Counted from the stretch's first letter, positions 36,695-46,131 are shown. The stretch is 64,000 nucleotides of DNA from Tropicimonas sp. IMCC34011 (GCF_003390865.1 NZ_QMEJ01000003.1:62001-126000), one strand, 5' to 3'. The notes: generated by a model not told the origin, from the letters alone. Translations and numbers: made by a program.

Positions 36695-37771
36695 TCAAGC
36701 GGCGCGCCAGGTTTTCCAAGCATCCTCGGTGAACTCGACCCCATGGCCCAAACAGTCCGGAACGACGATGTGGCCATCCTCAATCTGCAGCGCGTGGACC
36801 AGCAGGTCGTCCATGAACGGGTAAAATTCCAGCCAGGAGGGGCGCGGCGTGGCGGCGGCGAGGTGGATGTGCAGCACCGTCATGAAATGGGGTGCCACGG
36901 CGAGACCCATGCCGTCGGCCAATTCGGCCACTTTCATTGCCTCGGTGAAGCCGCCAATGAAGCAGAGGTCGGGTTGCAGGATGTCGAGACAGTCGCGACC
37001 TGCGAAGTGGAAGAACGTCCGCCGCGAATGGAAGTGCTCGCCCCCGGCCACCGCCATCGGCAGCTCGGCTCGAAGGCGGCGATAGCCGTCCAAGTCATGT
37101 GCGTAGATCGGTTCCTCGAACCAGTAGATATCATGGTCTGCCAGGGTCCGCCCGAGGCGCAGCGCCGCTTCGAGCCCAAGTCGTTCGTTTGCGTCGATCA
37201 TGATCTTGGGCGACGGGCCGATCGCCTCGCGCACGGCGGCGAGGCGGTGCGGATCGGCCGAGGTGTCGCGCCCGACGCGCACCTTAACCGCGTCGAGTCC
37301 GTCACGGATATAGTCCGCCGAGGTCTCGACCAGGTCCTCGAGCGGCAGGGACGGGCTGGCCTTGCCGCTGCCGTAGCAGGGCACCCGGTTTCGCACCTGA
37401 CCAAGCGCCTTGGCGACCGAGATGCCCTGAAGGCGTGCGTGCAGGTCCCAGAGTGCGACGTCGATGGCCGAGATCGCCATGGAGGTGATTCCGTGGCCGA
37501 GCCGGTGGGTGAAATGGAACAGCTCGCCGTTCAGAGCGCGCACCTCCAGCGCTTCGCGCTGGACGACGCGGGGCAGCAGCACGGTATCGAGCAGCGCCTT
37601 GATCGCCGCGCCTCCGCCGTAGTCCGAGGTGAAGGTCCAGCCGGTGCCCTGCATGCCCGAACTGTCGGTCATGGTGACGCCGATCAGCTCGAACTCCTCG
37701 TCGGCGCGTTCGGCGGCGAGGCGGTTCGAGGGAAAACGCAAGATCCAGCTCTCGGCGTTGATGATGGTCAT
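36695..37771 (-). CDS. Enolase-superfamily dehydratase (mandelate racemase/muconate lactonising type)
   Basis: 358 aa sugar-acid dehydratase or racemase candidate with the capping domain and (beta/alpha)7-beta barrel of the superfamily. Visible active-site elements: Lys163 in AVKVRVG (KxR instead of the more usual KxK), metal ligands Asp193 (MIDANE), Glu219 (FEEP) and Glu245 (GGEH), Asp268, and catalytic His295 (VAPH). A His acting with Asp268 suggests the mandelate-racemase subgroup. It is the last gene of the MmgE-ABC transporter operon, 9 bp after the ATPase gene, so its substrate is probably what that importer brings in. Confidence 0.87.
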   Translation of the reverse strand: MTIINAESWILRFPSNRLAAERADEEFELIGVTMTDSSGMQGTGWTFTSDYGGGAAIKALLDTVLLPRVVQREALEVRALNGELFHFTHRLGHGITSMAISAIDVALWDLHARLQGISVAKALGQVRNRVPCYGSGKASPSLPLEDLVETSADYIRDGLDAVKVRVGRDTSADPHRLAAVREAIGPSPKIMIDANERLGLEAALRLGRTLADHDIYWFEEPIYAHDLDGYRRLRAELPMAVAGGEHFHSRRTFFHFAGRDCLDILQPDLCFIGGFTEAMKVAELADGMGLAVAPHFMTVLHIHLAAATPRPSWLEFYPFMDDLLVHALQIEDGHIVVPDCLGHGVEFTEDAWKTWRAA

Positions 37772-37780
37772 GGGCGGTCC

Positions 37781-38914
37781 TCAGTCTCGTTCCAGGATGA
37801 CGGTCTTGGCCTCGTCGAAGCTCAGGATGACGGATTGGCCGCGCTCGGCGCGCAAGGGCGGGACGGCCTGCACCCGCAGCTCCAGCCCGGCGGCGGTCGT
37901 GACAAAATAGTCGATGACGCCGCCGGTGAAGACGACATCGCGGACGGACCCGGCGATCGTGTTGCGCCCCTCGGGGGGGTGGGTCCCCTCAGGGTCGATC
38001 GCGATCTCGGACGGACGGACAGAGACGCTGGCGGTATCCCCCGCGACGGCAGGGGCGCCCTGTGACGTGGCGGTGACGGAGGTGCCGTCCTCGAGCCAGC
38101 CGGTGACGGCACGGTCCGTGTTTCGCACCCCGGTCAACGACAGGATGTTGGTCAGCCCGATGAACCCCGCGACGAAAGCGTTTCGGGGGCGGTCGTAGAT
38201 CTCGCGCGGGGCACCGGTCTGGACGATGACGCCGTCTTTCATGACGACGATGGTGTCCGACAGGGCCAGCGACTCTTCCTGGCTGTGGGTGACGTAGACG
38301 CTGGTGATCCCGAGCTCTTGCTGGAGATTTCGAATCTCGAAACGCATCTGTTCGCGCAACACCGCGTCGAGGTTGCTGAGCGGTTCGTCGAACAGGAGGA
38401 TGTCGGGCCGCGAGGCAATGGCGCGGGCGAGGGCGACGCGCTGCTGCTGGCCGCCGCTCAGCTCGCTCGGGTAGCGGCCGCCATGTACGGCCATGCCGAC
38501 CATCTTCAGCACTTCGTCCACACGGGAGGCGATGGCGGCCTTTTCGTGGCCCTTCTGCTTTAACCCATAGCCGATATTGCGGGCGACGGTCATGTGCGGC
38601 CAGAGCGCATAGGTCTGGAACACCATGCCCATCTCGCGCAGCTCGGGGCGCACGACGCTGGCACCGTCCGACAACACGCGGCCATGGCCGATCACCTTGC
38701 CCGAGGTCGGGGTTTCCAGACCCGCGATCATGCGCAGGGTCGTGGTCTTGCCGCAGCCGGACGGGCCGATCAACGACACCATGTGGCCGCGCGGCACGGC
38801 GAGATCGACGCCGCGAATGGCCTCGAAGGCGCCGAACCGCTTGCGCAGGTCGACCAGCTCGAGGCCCGGCGACGTGTCGTCGCCGATGCCGGGTTCTTGG
38901 TGCGAGGTGGACAT
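37781..38914 (-). CDS. ABC ATPase, PotA/FbpC (CUT1/iron-type) family
   Basis: 377 aa ATPase. Walker A GPSGCGKTTTL, Q-loop FQTYALWPHM, signature LSGGQQQRVALARA, Walker B LLFDEPLSNLD and the H-loop THSQEE are intact. A C-terminal TOBE-type domain begins near AVTGWLEDGTSVTATSQG. The ATG at 38914 lies 5 bp after the binding-protein stop; the longer open frame upstream overlaps that gene. With the fused permease and binding protein it forms an importer. Confidence 0.93.
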   Translation of the reverse strand: MSTSHQEPGIGDDTSPGLELVDLRKRFGAFEAIRGVDLAVPRGHMVSLIGPSGCGKTTTLRMIAGLETPTSGKVIGHGRVLSDGASVVRPELREMGMVFQTYALWPHMTVARNIGYGLKQKGHEKAAIASRVDEVLKMVGMAVHGGRYPSELSGGQQQRVALARAIASRPDILLFDEPLSNLDAVLREQMRFEIRNLQQELGITSVYVTHSQEESLALSDTIVVMKDGVIVQTGAPREIYDRPRNAFVAGFIGLTNILSLTGVRNTDRAVTGWLEDGTSVTATSQGAPAVAGDTASVSVRPSEIAIDPEGTHPPEGRNTIAGSVRDVVFTGGVIDYFVTTAAGLELRVQAVPPLRAERGQSVILSFDEAKTVILERD

Positions 38915-38919
38915 GTCGC

Positions 38920-39939
38920 TCAGTTGCCCGTGGCCTCTTCGAAGGCCTCGATCTGGGCCTCGCGGTTCTCGGCGATCCAGGTCGAGTCCACTGCCACGAT
39001 GTCCACGTCGCCCACAGCGGTACCGTCGGGGAAGCTGTAGCCGATCTCGGTCAGGACCGGCGCGCAGCCAAGAGCGTCTGGCATGATCGCCTGCGCCTCG
39101 GGGCTGACAATGAAGTCGAGCCAGGCTTGCGCCGCCTCGCGGTTGGCAGCGCCGTCCAGCATGGCGAAAGACGACACCTCGCCCGGCGAGCCTTCGGTCG
39201 GCCACACAAGGCTGGTCGGATCGCCCCGGTTGGCCGAGGTTTGACCGTTGGCCAGCAGCTGCACGGCCAGCGGACGCTCGCCCGCCGCGGTCAGGTCGCG
39301 GATCGTGCCGTGCGAGCCTTCGAGCCTTACCCCGTTTTCCGTCAGTTTGCCGAAGTAGTCCCAGCCGAAGTCGCCGTTTCCGTTCTGGGGCAGATATTCC
39401 GAGATGAACCACAGGAACGACTGGATCGACTGCGAACTGGCCGGATCGGCCATGGCTACTTGGTCGGCCCACTGGGGATCGGTCAGGTCCATCCACGATT
39501 CAGGCGCCTCGTCTTCCGAGATGGCGTTGGTGTTGTATTGGATCAGGTAGACATTGACGCAGGCCGGCACCGACAGCCCCGAGGCGTCGCGCAGGTTCTC
39601 GCGCACGTTCGTCAGGCCTTCGGGCCGGTATTCGGCGAAGGCGTCGTGATCGGCCGCCAGCGCCGCGATGGACGCCTGGTTCAGGCCGACGAGATCGGCC
39701 TGGGGGGCGTTGGCCCTCAGCTCGAGCTCGAGCGTGGACAGAAGCTGTTCGCCCGGCTGCACCGAGACCTGCACGTCAACATCGGGATATTGTGCGCCGA
39801 AGCCCTCGATCAGGGCGGCCATGTGCTCGTCCGGGTAGGCCGAGTAGATTCGCAGGTTGCCGTCCTGGGCGAGGGCGGGCAGGGCGCCCAGAAGCGGGAT
39901 CGCCGCGACCGCGCAGCCTCTCGCGATGGAATGTCTCAT
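38920..39939 (-). CDS. ABC transporter binding protein, iron/polyamine-type (family 1)
   Basis: 339 aa periplasmic receptor. The ATG at 39939 has a purine-rich upstream sequence and begins a Sec signal peptide (MRHSIARGCAVAAIPLLGAL, cleaved near ALA-QDGNLRI). The mature start LRIYSAYPDEHMAALIEGFG is the AfuA/FbpA-like pattern. However, the paired tyrosines that bind iron are not evident: near the C-terminal half I see no YY motif, and the neighbours are catabolic enzymes. An organic ligand is therefore more likely than iron. Confidence 0.87.
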   Translation of the reverse strand: MRHSIARGCAVAAIPLLGALPALAQDGNLRIYSAYPDEHMAALIEGFGAQYPDVDVQVSVQPGEQLLSTLELELRANAPQADLVGLNQASIAALAADHDAFAEYRPEGLTNVRENLRDASGLSVPACVNVYLIQYNTNAISEDEAPESWMDLTDPQWADQVAMADPASSQSIQSFLWFISEYLPQNGNGDFGWDYFGKLTENGVRLEGSHGTIRDLTAAGERPLAVQLLANGQTSANRGDPTSLVWPTEGSPGEVSSFAMLDGAANREAAQAWLDFIVSPEAQAIMPDALGCAPVLTEIGYSFPDGTAVGDVDIVAVDSTWIAENREAQIEAFEEATGN

Positions 39940-39967
39940 GGTCTTTCCTCCTCCTTGTGATGGGTCG

Positions 39968-41698
39968 TCAGTGAGTCGCGGCGGGGGCCGCGTCGGCCTG
40001 TCCGCCCCATGCCGCGGCAAGGCGCCGGGCCAAGAGGGCGAGCAGGAACAACAGCGAGACGGTGACGAAGATCGAGATACCGTAGGCGCAGGCGACGGCG
40101 AGGCCGCCATTGCCGTTCCACACGCTCAGAACCGACGTGGCGATGGTCTGTGTGTCGAACCCGCGCAGCACGATGGACGCGCTGAGCTCGGGGATCGCCA
40201 GTACGAAGACCAAAAGGAACGTGTAGACGAAGGCCGGCAGGATCAGCGGCAGGGTGATCCTGAGCAGCGTGGACAACTCGCCCGCGCCGAAGACGCGCGA
40301 CGCCTCCTCGAGCTCGGGTGAGACTTGCAAAAGCGCGGACTGGCTGTTGCGCACGCCAAGCGGGATGAACCGCGCTAGATAGGCCAAAAGCAGGATCGCG
40401 GGCGTGCCGTAGAAGCCAAGCAGGCGGAACGGCTCACTGAGATAGATCACGATCAGCGCGAAGGCGAGCGCGGTGCCCGGCACTGCCAGCGGCAGGACCG
40501 AGATGTAGTCGAGTATGGCGCGGCCGGGCTGACGGGTGCGCACCACCACATAGGCGACGATCACGCCGAATACCGCGACGACAGCGGCGCTGGCCGCGGC
40601 AAGCCGCAGGCTGAGGAACACCGCCTTGCGGATCGAGTCGTCGCCGAGGATTGTGGAGAAGTTGGCGAGCGTCCAGTTGTCCGCCGTGAAACCGTTGCCG
40701 ATGCTCTTCATCAGGCTGACGGCCAGCATGGTGCCGTACGGCAGGATCAGCGCGACGCCGACATAGAGCAGCCCGAACGCAGTCAACAGGTGCTCGGGCC
40801 AGCCAAGATCCAGCGTTCGCGCGGCGAAGGCCTTGCCTGAAATGGTGCGGTAGCGTTCGGGATGGCGGATCCCATAGCGCTGGAGTAACAGCGCAAGGAT
40901 CGAAATGCCGACCAGTACCACGGCCGCGACCGACGCTTCGTCGAAGTCGAGGCCCAGCAGTGACTCGCGGATTGACACGGTCAAGACCGGAATCCCCAGC
41001 ATCTCGGGCGGGCCGTACATCGCGAGGCTGGTGGCAAAGGCGAGAAGCGTGCCCGCCAAGATCGCGGGCCGCGCAAGCGGCAGGGTGACGGTCGCGATCG
41101 TGCGCAGGGGCGAGGCGCCCTTGAGCCGGGCTGCATCCTCCAGCGCGGGGTCCATCGAGCCGAAGGCAGGCACGAGCGCGAGAAAGACGAAAGACACCCC
41201 GCTCGGCAGGGCGGTGAACACCAGTCCCCAGAGCGTGTAGATGTCGAAAGGTCCGGTGCGCACGTCCATACTGAACAGTTCGCGCAACACAATGTTCGCG
41301 TAGCCGACGTTCGGCCCCGCCAGCAGGATGTAGCCCATCGCCAGCAGGAATTCGGGGCTGATGAGGGCGAGGATCATGGTGACCCGCACCAGCCCCTTGA
41401 AACGCATCCGCGTACGCGCCACCCCGAAGGCCAGCGCGGTGCCGATCACCGCGCTGAGGCCGGCCAACCCCATCGCAACGAGGATGCTGTTCCAGGTCGC
41501 CGTCCGCAGGGACCGGCTTGCGAGAAACTCGGCATAGGCCGACAGTCCGCCATCGCCCTCAAGGAAGCTCGTCAGGAAGATCGCGCCGAACGGCAACAGG
41601 ATCAGCCAGACGAGCACCAGGGCCGAGACGGCATAGGCCGCGCGGCTCCATATGGCGACGGTGCCGCCCTGGGTAGTCTCCGGCGCAGCGGCGGTCAT
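39968..41698 (-). CDS. ABC permease, fused two-unit FbpB-type
   Basis: 576 aa membrane protein with twelve or so spans in two homologous halves, as in iron(III)/phosphonate-type FbpB permeases. Each half has an EAA-type loop: EDAARLKGASPLRTIATVTL in the first and EEASRVFGAGELSTLLRITL in the second. It starts at an ATG overlapping the MmgE/PrpD stop (ATGA) and ends 28 bp before the binding-protein start. It forms the channel of the importer with the ATPase encoded at 37781-38914. Confidence 0.92.
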   Translation of the reverse strand: MTAAAPETTQGGTVAIWSRAAYAVSALVLVWLILLPFGAIFLTSFLEGDGGLSAYAEFLASRSLRTATWNSILVAMGLAGLSAVIGTALAFGVARTRMRFKGLVRVTMILALISPEFLLAMGYILLAGPNVGYANIVLRELFSMDVRTGPFDIYTLWGLVFTALPSGVSFVFLALVPAFGSMDPALEDAARLKGASPLRTIATVTLPLARPAILAGTLLAFATSLAMYGPPEMLGIPVLTVSIRESLLGLDFDEASVAAVVLVGISILALLLQRYGIRHPERYRTISGKAFAARTLDLGWPEHLLTAFGLLYVGVALILPYGTMLAVSLMKSIGNGFTADNWTLANFSTILGDDSIRKAVFLSLRLAAASAAVVAVFGVIVAYVVVRTRQPGRAILDYISVLPLAVPGTALAFALIVIYLSEPFRLLGFYGTPAILLLAYLARFIPLGVRNSQSALLQVSPELEEASRVFGAGELSTLLRITLPLILPAFVYTFLLVFVLAIPELSASIVLRGFDTQTIATSVLSVWNGNGGLAVACAYGISIFVTVSLLFLLALLARRLAAAWGGQADAAPAATH

Positions 41699-43074
41699 GG
41701 GGCGCAGAGCGCGACCAGCGCCCCGATGTCTTTCGCGCGCGGCAGGTCCGCGACCGCCGCGATCACGTCGTCGGCCTTGGCGCCGGTCATGACCGAGGAC
41801 AGAAGGTCATGCGCCTTGGCACGCACTTCTTCGAGGGTCATGGGATTTCCCATTCGGCCTTTGACCATCAGTCCCTGCCGTTCCGAAAGGGCGCCCTGCG
41901 GCGTGTCGACCTCGATCCGCGCCTCGAACCGGTCCTGGCCGTCCTCAGGCGGCAGAAAGGCGATACGCTCCGCCACGTCGAGGATTGCCGGGTCCTCCAT
42001 GCGCGCCCCGTCATGAGTGGTGGCGAAGTCGAGCTTGCCGTTCAGCAGCGTGGCGGCAAGGCAGTAGCGCAGGTTGAGGTCCGCCATGCGGTTCTCGTCG
42101 CCGATGACGTTGTACCAGTCGAGGTGGTAGCGCACCCGCAGGGCCGAGACGGCCCCCGGTGCCAGCCCGTGCGTGTCGATCAGTGCCTCGAGTGCGGCGA
42201 CGGGGGCGGCTATTGGGAAGCCGACCGAATATTTCTTGATGTCGGTTTCGAGGATTCGGAACGAATCGTAGGGCGGGTCGAGCCGCGAGATATCGCAATC
42301 GGGCGAGATGGCGTCGAAGATATTCCGGTCCGACGTATCTAACACGTCGCCGTCGCCGGTGAAGCCCGCATCCACCAGCGCAGCGGCGCGGGTGCCGTTG
42401 GCGGCGGGCATCCCCGAAAACGTATAGCTTTTAAGGGTGTGCGCAGTGTCGAGGCGCCAGGTGGTCAAGCCCGACGCCTCCTGTGCGAGGTAGTTCGCAA
42501 GCACGCGGAACTGGTCGGCGCGAAATCCCATCAAGCTGCCCGCCGCGAGGCCTGCGCCGAACAGGCCTGTATGCGCGTGGCAGGACCGGGACGAGCGCGC
42601 GAAGCTCATGGCGGGCGCGACCGCCTCGCCGAAGCGGATGATCAGTTCATAGGCCATCCAGGTGGCGCGCAGCACTTGGTCGCCGGTGCTGCCGCGCGCT
42701 TCGGCCACGGCCAACACCGCCGGCAGGATCGCGCATCCGGGGTGGGTCTGGCTGGTCTCGTGGGAATCGTCGGATTCGTCGGCATGGGCCGACATGCCGT
42801 TGGCGAAGGCCACATCGACCATGGACGCCTTGATGCGGGTGCCGAGTATAGTCGCGTCGCCCCGTCCACCAAGCCCCGTGACGTAAGCCTGCGCAGCGCG
42901 TCCCGCTTCGAGCGCCGCGCCCGAGACGATGGCGGCCACGGTGTCGAGAACCTGCATTTCAGTCTTGGCGCGGACGTGGTCCGGCAACTCGGCGGTCCGG
43001 GCCGCTTCCGCGAAGGCGTAGAACACGGCTCCGCGCGAGGGTTCCGCACCGGTGCTCTGGTCTGCGCTCGCCAA
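41695..43074 (-). CDS. MmgE/PrpD family protein
   Basis: 459 aa member of the 2-methylcitrate dehydratase/cis-aconitate decarboxylase/itaconate-type fold. Family blocks: VLDTVAAIVSGAALEAGRAA, NGMSAHADESDDSHETSQTH and HAHTGLFGAGLAAGSLMGF. I chose the TTG at 43074, which follows AAGGAA; the longer open frame with an ATG at 43152 reads straight through the LacI-type operator and lacks a ribosome site. It is the first gene of the ABC operon. The reaction is unknown, probably a dehydration or isomerisation of a hydroxy acid. Confidence 0.85.
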   Translation of the reverse strand: MASADQSTGAEPSRGAVFYAFAEAARTAELPDHVRAKTEMQVLDTVAAIVSGAALEAGRAAQAYVTGLGGRGDATILGTRIKASMVDVAFANGMSAHADESDDSHETSQTHPGCAILPAVLAVAEARGSTGDQVLRATWMAYELIIRFGEAVAPAMSFARSSRSCHAHTGLFGAGLAAGSLMGFRADQFRVLANYLAQEASGLTTWRLDTAHTLKSYTFSGMPAANGTRAAALVDAGFTGDGDVLDTSDRNIFDAISPDCDISRLDPPYDSFRILETDIKKYSVGFPIAAPVAALEALIDTHGLAPGAVSALRVRYHLDWYNVIGDENRMADLNLRYCLAATLLNGKLDFATTHDGARMEDPAILDVAERIAFLPPEDGQDRFEARIEVDTPQGALSERQGLMVKGRMGNPMTLEEVRAKAHDLLSSVMTGAKADDVIAAVADLPRAKDIGALVALCAP

Positions 43075-43123
43075 TGGCCGTTCCTTCGCCTTGCCGTCCC
43101 GCCAAGGTGTGACCGGACTGTAT

Positions 43124-43139
43124 ATGTAAGCGGTTACAT
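43124..43139. promoter_or_regulatory. LacI-type operator A
   Basis: ATGTAAGCGGTTACAT, extended to perfect 8-base arms ATATGTAA / TTACATAT (43122-43141). It lies about 50 bp upstream of the MmgE start, at the promoter of the ABC operon. Members of this palindrome class are bound by LacI/GalR proteins. Confidence 0.75.
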
Positions 43140-43261
43140 ATTTGGTTTCCAACGATTGGGCAAGACTGGACGATGATACAGGCCCAGATTATCCATAAAT
43201 CGGGTAGAAGAGTGAAATATTGGGGGGTCGACCGATCGGTGGGGGCTAAGCTCAATTCACT

Positions 43262-43277
43262 TTGAGCGCGCTTACAT
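43262..43277. promoter_or_regulatory. LacI-type operator B
   Basis: TTGAGCGCGCTTACAT. The right half (CGCTTACAT) matches the other sites and the left half is degenerate. It lies 44 bp upstream of the second enolase-superfamily gene and 138 bp (centre to centre) from operator A, a spacing that would permit looping. Confidence 0.55.
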
Positions 43278-43320
43278 CGGTGTTATCCAGCCGTGAGCTC
43301 AACGAAGAAGGACAGATCGA

Positions 43321-44430
43321 ATGCCTGCCACCATTGCCGATATCGACGCGCGGCTCGTGTCGCTGCCAGTCGCAGCCGGCTTCGCCGACGCGACGCGGAC
43401 TGTGGAAACCGTCGGGATGCTCGTCGTGCGCGTCCGCACGTCGGACGGGCTGACGGGGATCGGCGTGACGTACCACGAGGTCGGCGGCGAAGCGACGCGC
43501 GACCTGATCGAGCGGACGTTCCGCCCCAGGCTGGTCGGGCGTGACCCGCTCGAGACCGAGGCGATCTGGCAGGAGTTGTTCCACTACCTGCGGGGGATCG
43601 GGCGCAAGGGCCTGACCTTCGCCGCCTTGAGCGCGGTGGACACGGCGCTTTGGGACCTCAAGGGCAAGCGGTTCGACGTGCCGATCTACCGCCTGATCGG
43701 CGGCGACCGCACCGAGGTGCCCGTCTACGCCAGCGGCGGCTGGACCTCCTACGACGACGACGCGCTGATCGAAGAGATGACCGGCATGGTCGCCGAAGGC
43801 TATGGCATCGTGAAGTTCAAGGTGGGCGTCGAGGGCGGACGCAATATCCGCCGCGATGTCGAGCGGGTACGCAAGGTTCGCGAGGCGGTTGGCCCCGACA
43901 TCGGGATCCTCGTGGACGCCAACAACGCCTTCGACGCGGCGACGGCGGTGCAATTGGCCAACCGCATCCGCGAGTACGACATCCTCGCCTTTGAAGAGCC
44001 TGTCTTTGCCGACGACATTCCGGGCCTGCGCCGCTTCCAGCAGGGGACCGACGTTCCGGTGGCGACGGGCGAGCACGAATATACCCGTTTCGGCGTGCGC
44101 GACTTGATCCTGGCCGAAGCGGCCGACATCGTTCAGGCTGATGGCGCGCGAGCGGGCGGCTATACCGAGATGCTGAAGATCGCGGCTCTGACCCAGGCCT
44201 GGAACCTGCGCTTTGCCCCGCACGCGATGGAGAATATTCACCTGCAACTTGCGGCGGCGACGTTCAACGTGCCCTTCCTCGAGAGGCTGAAGCTGTTCGA
44301 GCCGATCACCGCCCATGTTTTCAAGGACGCGCCGGTGCCCGTGGGCGGCATGATGCACGTGCCGGACCTGCCGGGTCTCGGGCTCGAGCTGAACGAGGAT
44401 TTCATCCGCGAGCACGAAGAGCGGGACTGA
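43321..44430 (+). CDS. Enolase-superfamily dehydratase/racemase, second paralogue
   Basis: 369 aa. Active-site residues are complete: KFK motif (Lys165, Lys167 in VKFKVG), metal ligands Asp199 (LVDANN), Glu225 (FEEP) and Glu251 (TGEHEY), and the Asp274-His301 dyad (QADGARAGG, APHA). This is the mandelate-racemase subgroup that includes many sugar-acid dehydratases. It is transcribed alone, divergent from the MmgE-ABC operon, with a LacI-type site in front. The presence of two different enolase-superfamily members suggests handling of two epimers or consecutive substrates. Confidence 0.9.
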   Translation: MPATIADIDARLVSLPVAAGFADATRTVETVGMLVVRVRTSDGLTGIGVTYHEVGGEATRDLIERTFRPRLVGRDPLETEAIWQELFHYLRGIGRKGLTFAALSAVDTALWDLKGKRFDVPIYRLIGGDRTEVPVYASGGWTSYDDDALIEEMTGMVAEGYGIVKFKVGVEGGRNIRRDVERVRKVREAVGPDIGILVDANNAFDAATAVQLANRIREYDILAFEEPVFADDIPGLRRFQQGTDVPVATGEHEYTRFGVRDLILAEAADIVQADGARAGGYTEMLKIAALTQAWNLRFAPHAMENIHLQLAAATFNVPFLERLKLFEPITAHVFKDAPVPVGGMMHVPDLPGLGLELNEDFIREHEERD

Positions 44431-44438
44431 GGCAAGGG

Positions 44439-44458
44439 CGGCTCCGGCCACGGGGCCG
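44439..44458. terminator. Bidirectional terminator candidate in a convergent gap
   Basis: CGGCTCC / GGGGCCG stem (7 bp with one T-G pair) and a six-base loop, filling the 28 bp between two convergent genes. There is no strong T-run on either side. Confidence 0.45.
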
Positions 44459-45370
44459 TCAGGCGTCGGCCACCGGCACCTCGGCCCCGTCGCGGCGCAG
44501 GCTGGTTTCGGCCGCTTCCAGAACCGCGATCAGATGCAGCGCGAAGGACAGCGAGCGTTCCAGCGGGCCAGAGCGCACCTGCTCGAGCAGTGCGTCGATC
44601 CCCCGCCCGAACGCGGTCGGACGGTCATACTGAAAGTTCCCGATCTCGATCGGTCCGGCGGGCGTCTCGAAGCTATAGGCCTCGAGCAGATCGACGGTGG
44701 CGTCGTTCAGGTTGAGCTCGAACCGCGATGCCGAACCGCCCTCGTGGGTGGCCTCGATCACTACGCCTCCCTCGCCGTCAGGATTTGCGGTCAGGTGCGC
44801 GATCGGTCCCAGAACTTGTTCCAACACGCTGAGCCCGTGCGGCGCCGCGTCCCAGAGCGCGCCGTATTCCTCCTGCCGCCAAGCGGACTGGCTGTAGGGG
44901 CTACCCGACAAAAGCGCGCCCGACCGGAACCGGGCGAGGCCCGAGGCGGCCTTGCCTCGAGCGTGCGCGACGAACTCCTGCACCCGGTCGATATAGAGAC
45001 GGGTCAGGAAACAGATCGCGCCCACACCTGAGGCGCGCACCGCATCGGCCAGCCGCGTCGCGGCGGCAAGGTCCCCCGCCAGCGGCTTTTCCAGGATCAG
45101 GTGCTTGCCCGCCTCGGCCGCGCGGATCGCAAGATCGCCCTGCGCTGCGGGCGGGATGACGAAGGACACGGCATCGACGCTGGCGAGAAGCGCGTCGAAA
45201 TCGTCCATGGCCCGGATGCCGAACGTATCGGCTACCTCGGCAGTGCGATCCGGGTCGCGGCCCATGACGGCAACCAGTTCGGTGCCGGGATGGGCCTTGA
45301 GGGCGGGAAGGTGAACGGCGCGCGCCCAATGGGCTGTGCCGACAACGCCGAACCTGAGGGGTTTGGTCAT
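44459..45370 (-). CDS. Gfo/Idh/MocA-family oxidoreductase
   Basis: 303 aa NAD(P)-dependent sugar or cyclitol dehydrogenase candidate. The Rossmann start FGVVGTAHWARAVHLPALKA and the catalytic EKPLAGDLAAA motif (Lys) are present. I chose the ATG at 45370; the longer frame covers the end of the HAD gene. It follows the HAD hydrolase by 20 bp and is the last gene of the TRAP operon. A second family member is at 59589-60680. The substrate is unknown. Confidence 0.88.
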   Translation of the reverse strand: MTKPLRFGVVGTAHWARAVHLPALKAHPGTELVAVMGRDPDRTAEVADTFGIRAMDDFDALLASVDAVSFVIPPAAQGDLAIRAAEAGKHLILEKPLAGDLAAATRLADAVRASGVGAICFLTRLYIDRVQEFVAHARGKAASGLARFRSGALLSGSPYSQSAWRQEEYGALWDAAPHGLSVLEQVLGPIAHLTANPDGEGGVVIEATHEGGSASRFELNLNDATVDLLEAYSFETPAGPIEIGNFQYDRPTAFGRGIDALLEQVRSGPLERSLSFALHLIAVLEAAETSLRRDGAEVPVADA

Positions 45371-45390
45371 GCTGTCTCCTGTGGTCAGCG

Positions 45391-46119
45391 TCAGGGGCAT
45401 CCTAGCTGTTCGGCGAGGTCCGCGAAGTCGCGGCACACGAAATCGGCGCGGTCGTCGGCTTCGGGGAATTGCGGGGGCTCGTCGCCCCATTGCTTGGGCC
45501 TATGGATGAAGGCCGTGCGGAATCCATAGGAATGCGCCGCGATCAGGTCGTTGTTGTGGCCGGTCACCATGAGGATGTTCGCCGGAGCGACCCCGAGCCA
45601 ATGCGCCGCCGTGTCATAGGCGGGGCGCTTGGTCTTGTAGGTGCCGATCATCTCGCACGAGATGATGCAATCCCAGTCCAGCCCGCCGCGTCGCGAGGTC
45701 TCGATCAGCATGGTCGTCTTGAGGATGGTGAAGGGCGCCACGCGGAATTTCGCGCGCAGTCGCGGCAGGGCGCGCCGCACGTCCGGCCACGGATCGAGCC
45801 TGCGCCACATAGCCAGAAGCTCGGCCCGAGTATCGGCATCGGCAACGGGCAGTCCGAATTCCCGCCAGGTCTGTTCCTGCGTGATCCGGAGCACGTCGTC
45901 GAAGTCGAGTGTGGCGATGCCGTTCTCCTGCGGCATGCCGTCATCGACCATCACCGTGGACAGGCGCCGCCAGCGTTTGGCCACCGCCGACCAGTCGGCG
46001 GTCAGGCCGCGCGTCCGACCGAACTCCTGAAGCTCGCGCAGGATACCCGAGTACCAGTCAAGAACTGTGCCGCCGGTATCGACGGTCAGGGCGCGGATCG
46101 TGGGGGGCAGGGCGCTCAT
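45391..46119 (-). CDS. HAD hydrolase, 2-haloacid dehalogenase-like (type II)
   Basis: 242 aa. The HAD nucleophile is Asp14 in TVDTGGTVLDWYSG, the D-x-x-G-T pattern of type II dehalogenases rather than D-x-D of phosphatases. Motif 3 Lys and motif 4 acids appear in EMIGTYKTKRPAYDTAAHWLG and MVTGHNNDLIAAHSYGF. It lies 12 bp after DctM and 20 bp before the Gfo/Idh gene, so it is part of the TRAP operon. It could remove a halogen or hydrolyse another 2-substituted acid. Fluoroacetate or haloacetate use is a guess only. Confidence 0.85.
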   Translation of the reverse strand: MSALPPTIRALTVDTGGTVLDWYSGILRELQEFGRTRGLTADWSAVAKRWRRLSTVMVDDGMPQENGIATLDFDDVLRITQEQTWREFGLPVADADTRAELLAMWRRLDPWPDVRRALPRLRAKFRVAPFTILKTTMLIETSRRGGLDWDCIISCEMIGTYKTKRPAYDTAAHWLGVAPANILMVTGHNNDLIAAHSYGFRTAFIHRPKQWGDEPPQFPEADDRADFVCRDFADLAEQLGCP

Positions 46120-46131
46120 CTCGATCCCGCG

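Noticed and set aside
38920-39939. Iron(III) transport role for the ABC binding protein and fused permease
   Set aside because: The permease type is FbpB-like, but the receptor lacks a visible tyrosine pair for iron and the operon contains only carbon-catabolic enzymes.
43075-43152. Upstream ATG at 43152 as the start of the MmgE/PrpD protein
   Set aside because: The extension would translate the perfect operator palindrome and has no ribosome site. The TTG at 43074 follows AAGGAA and gives the family length.
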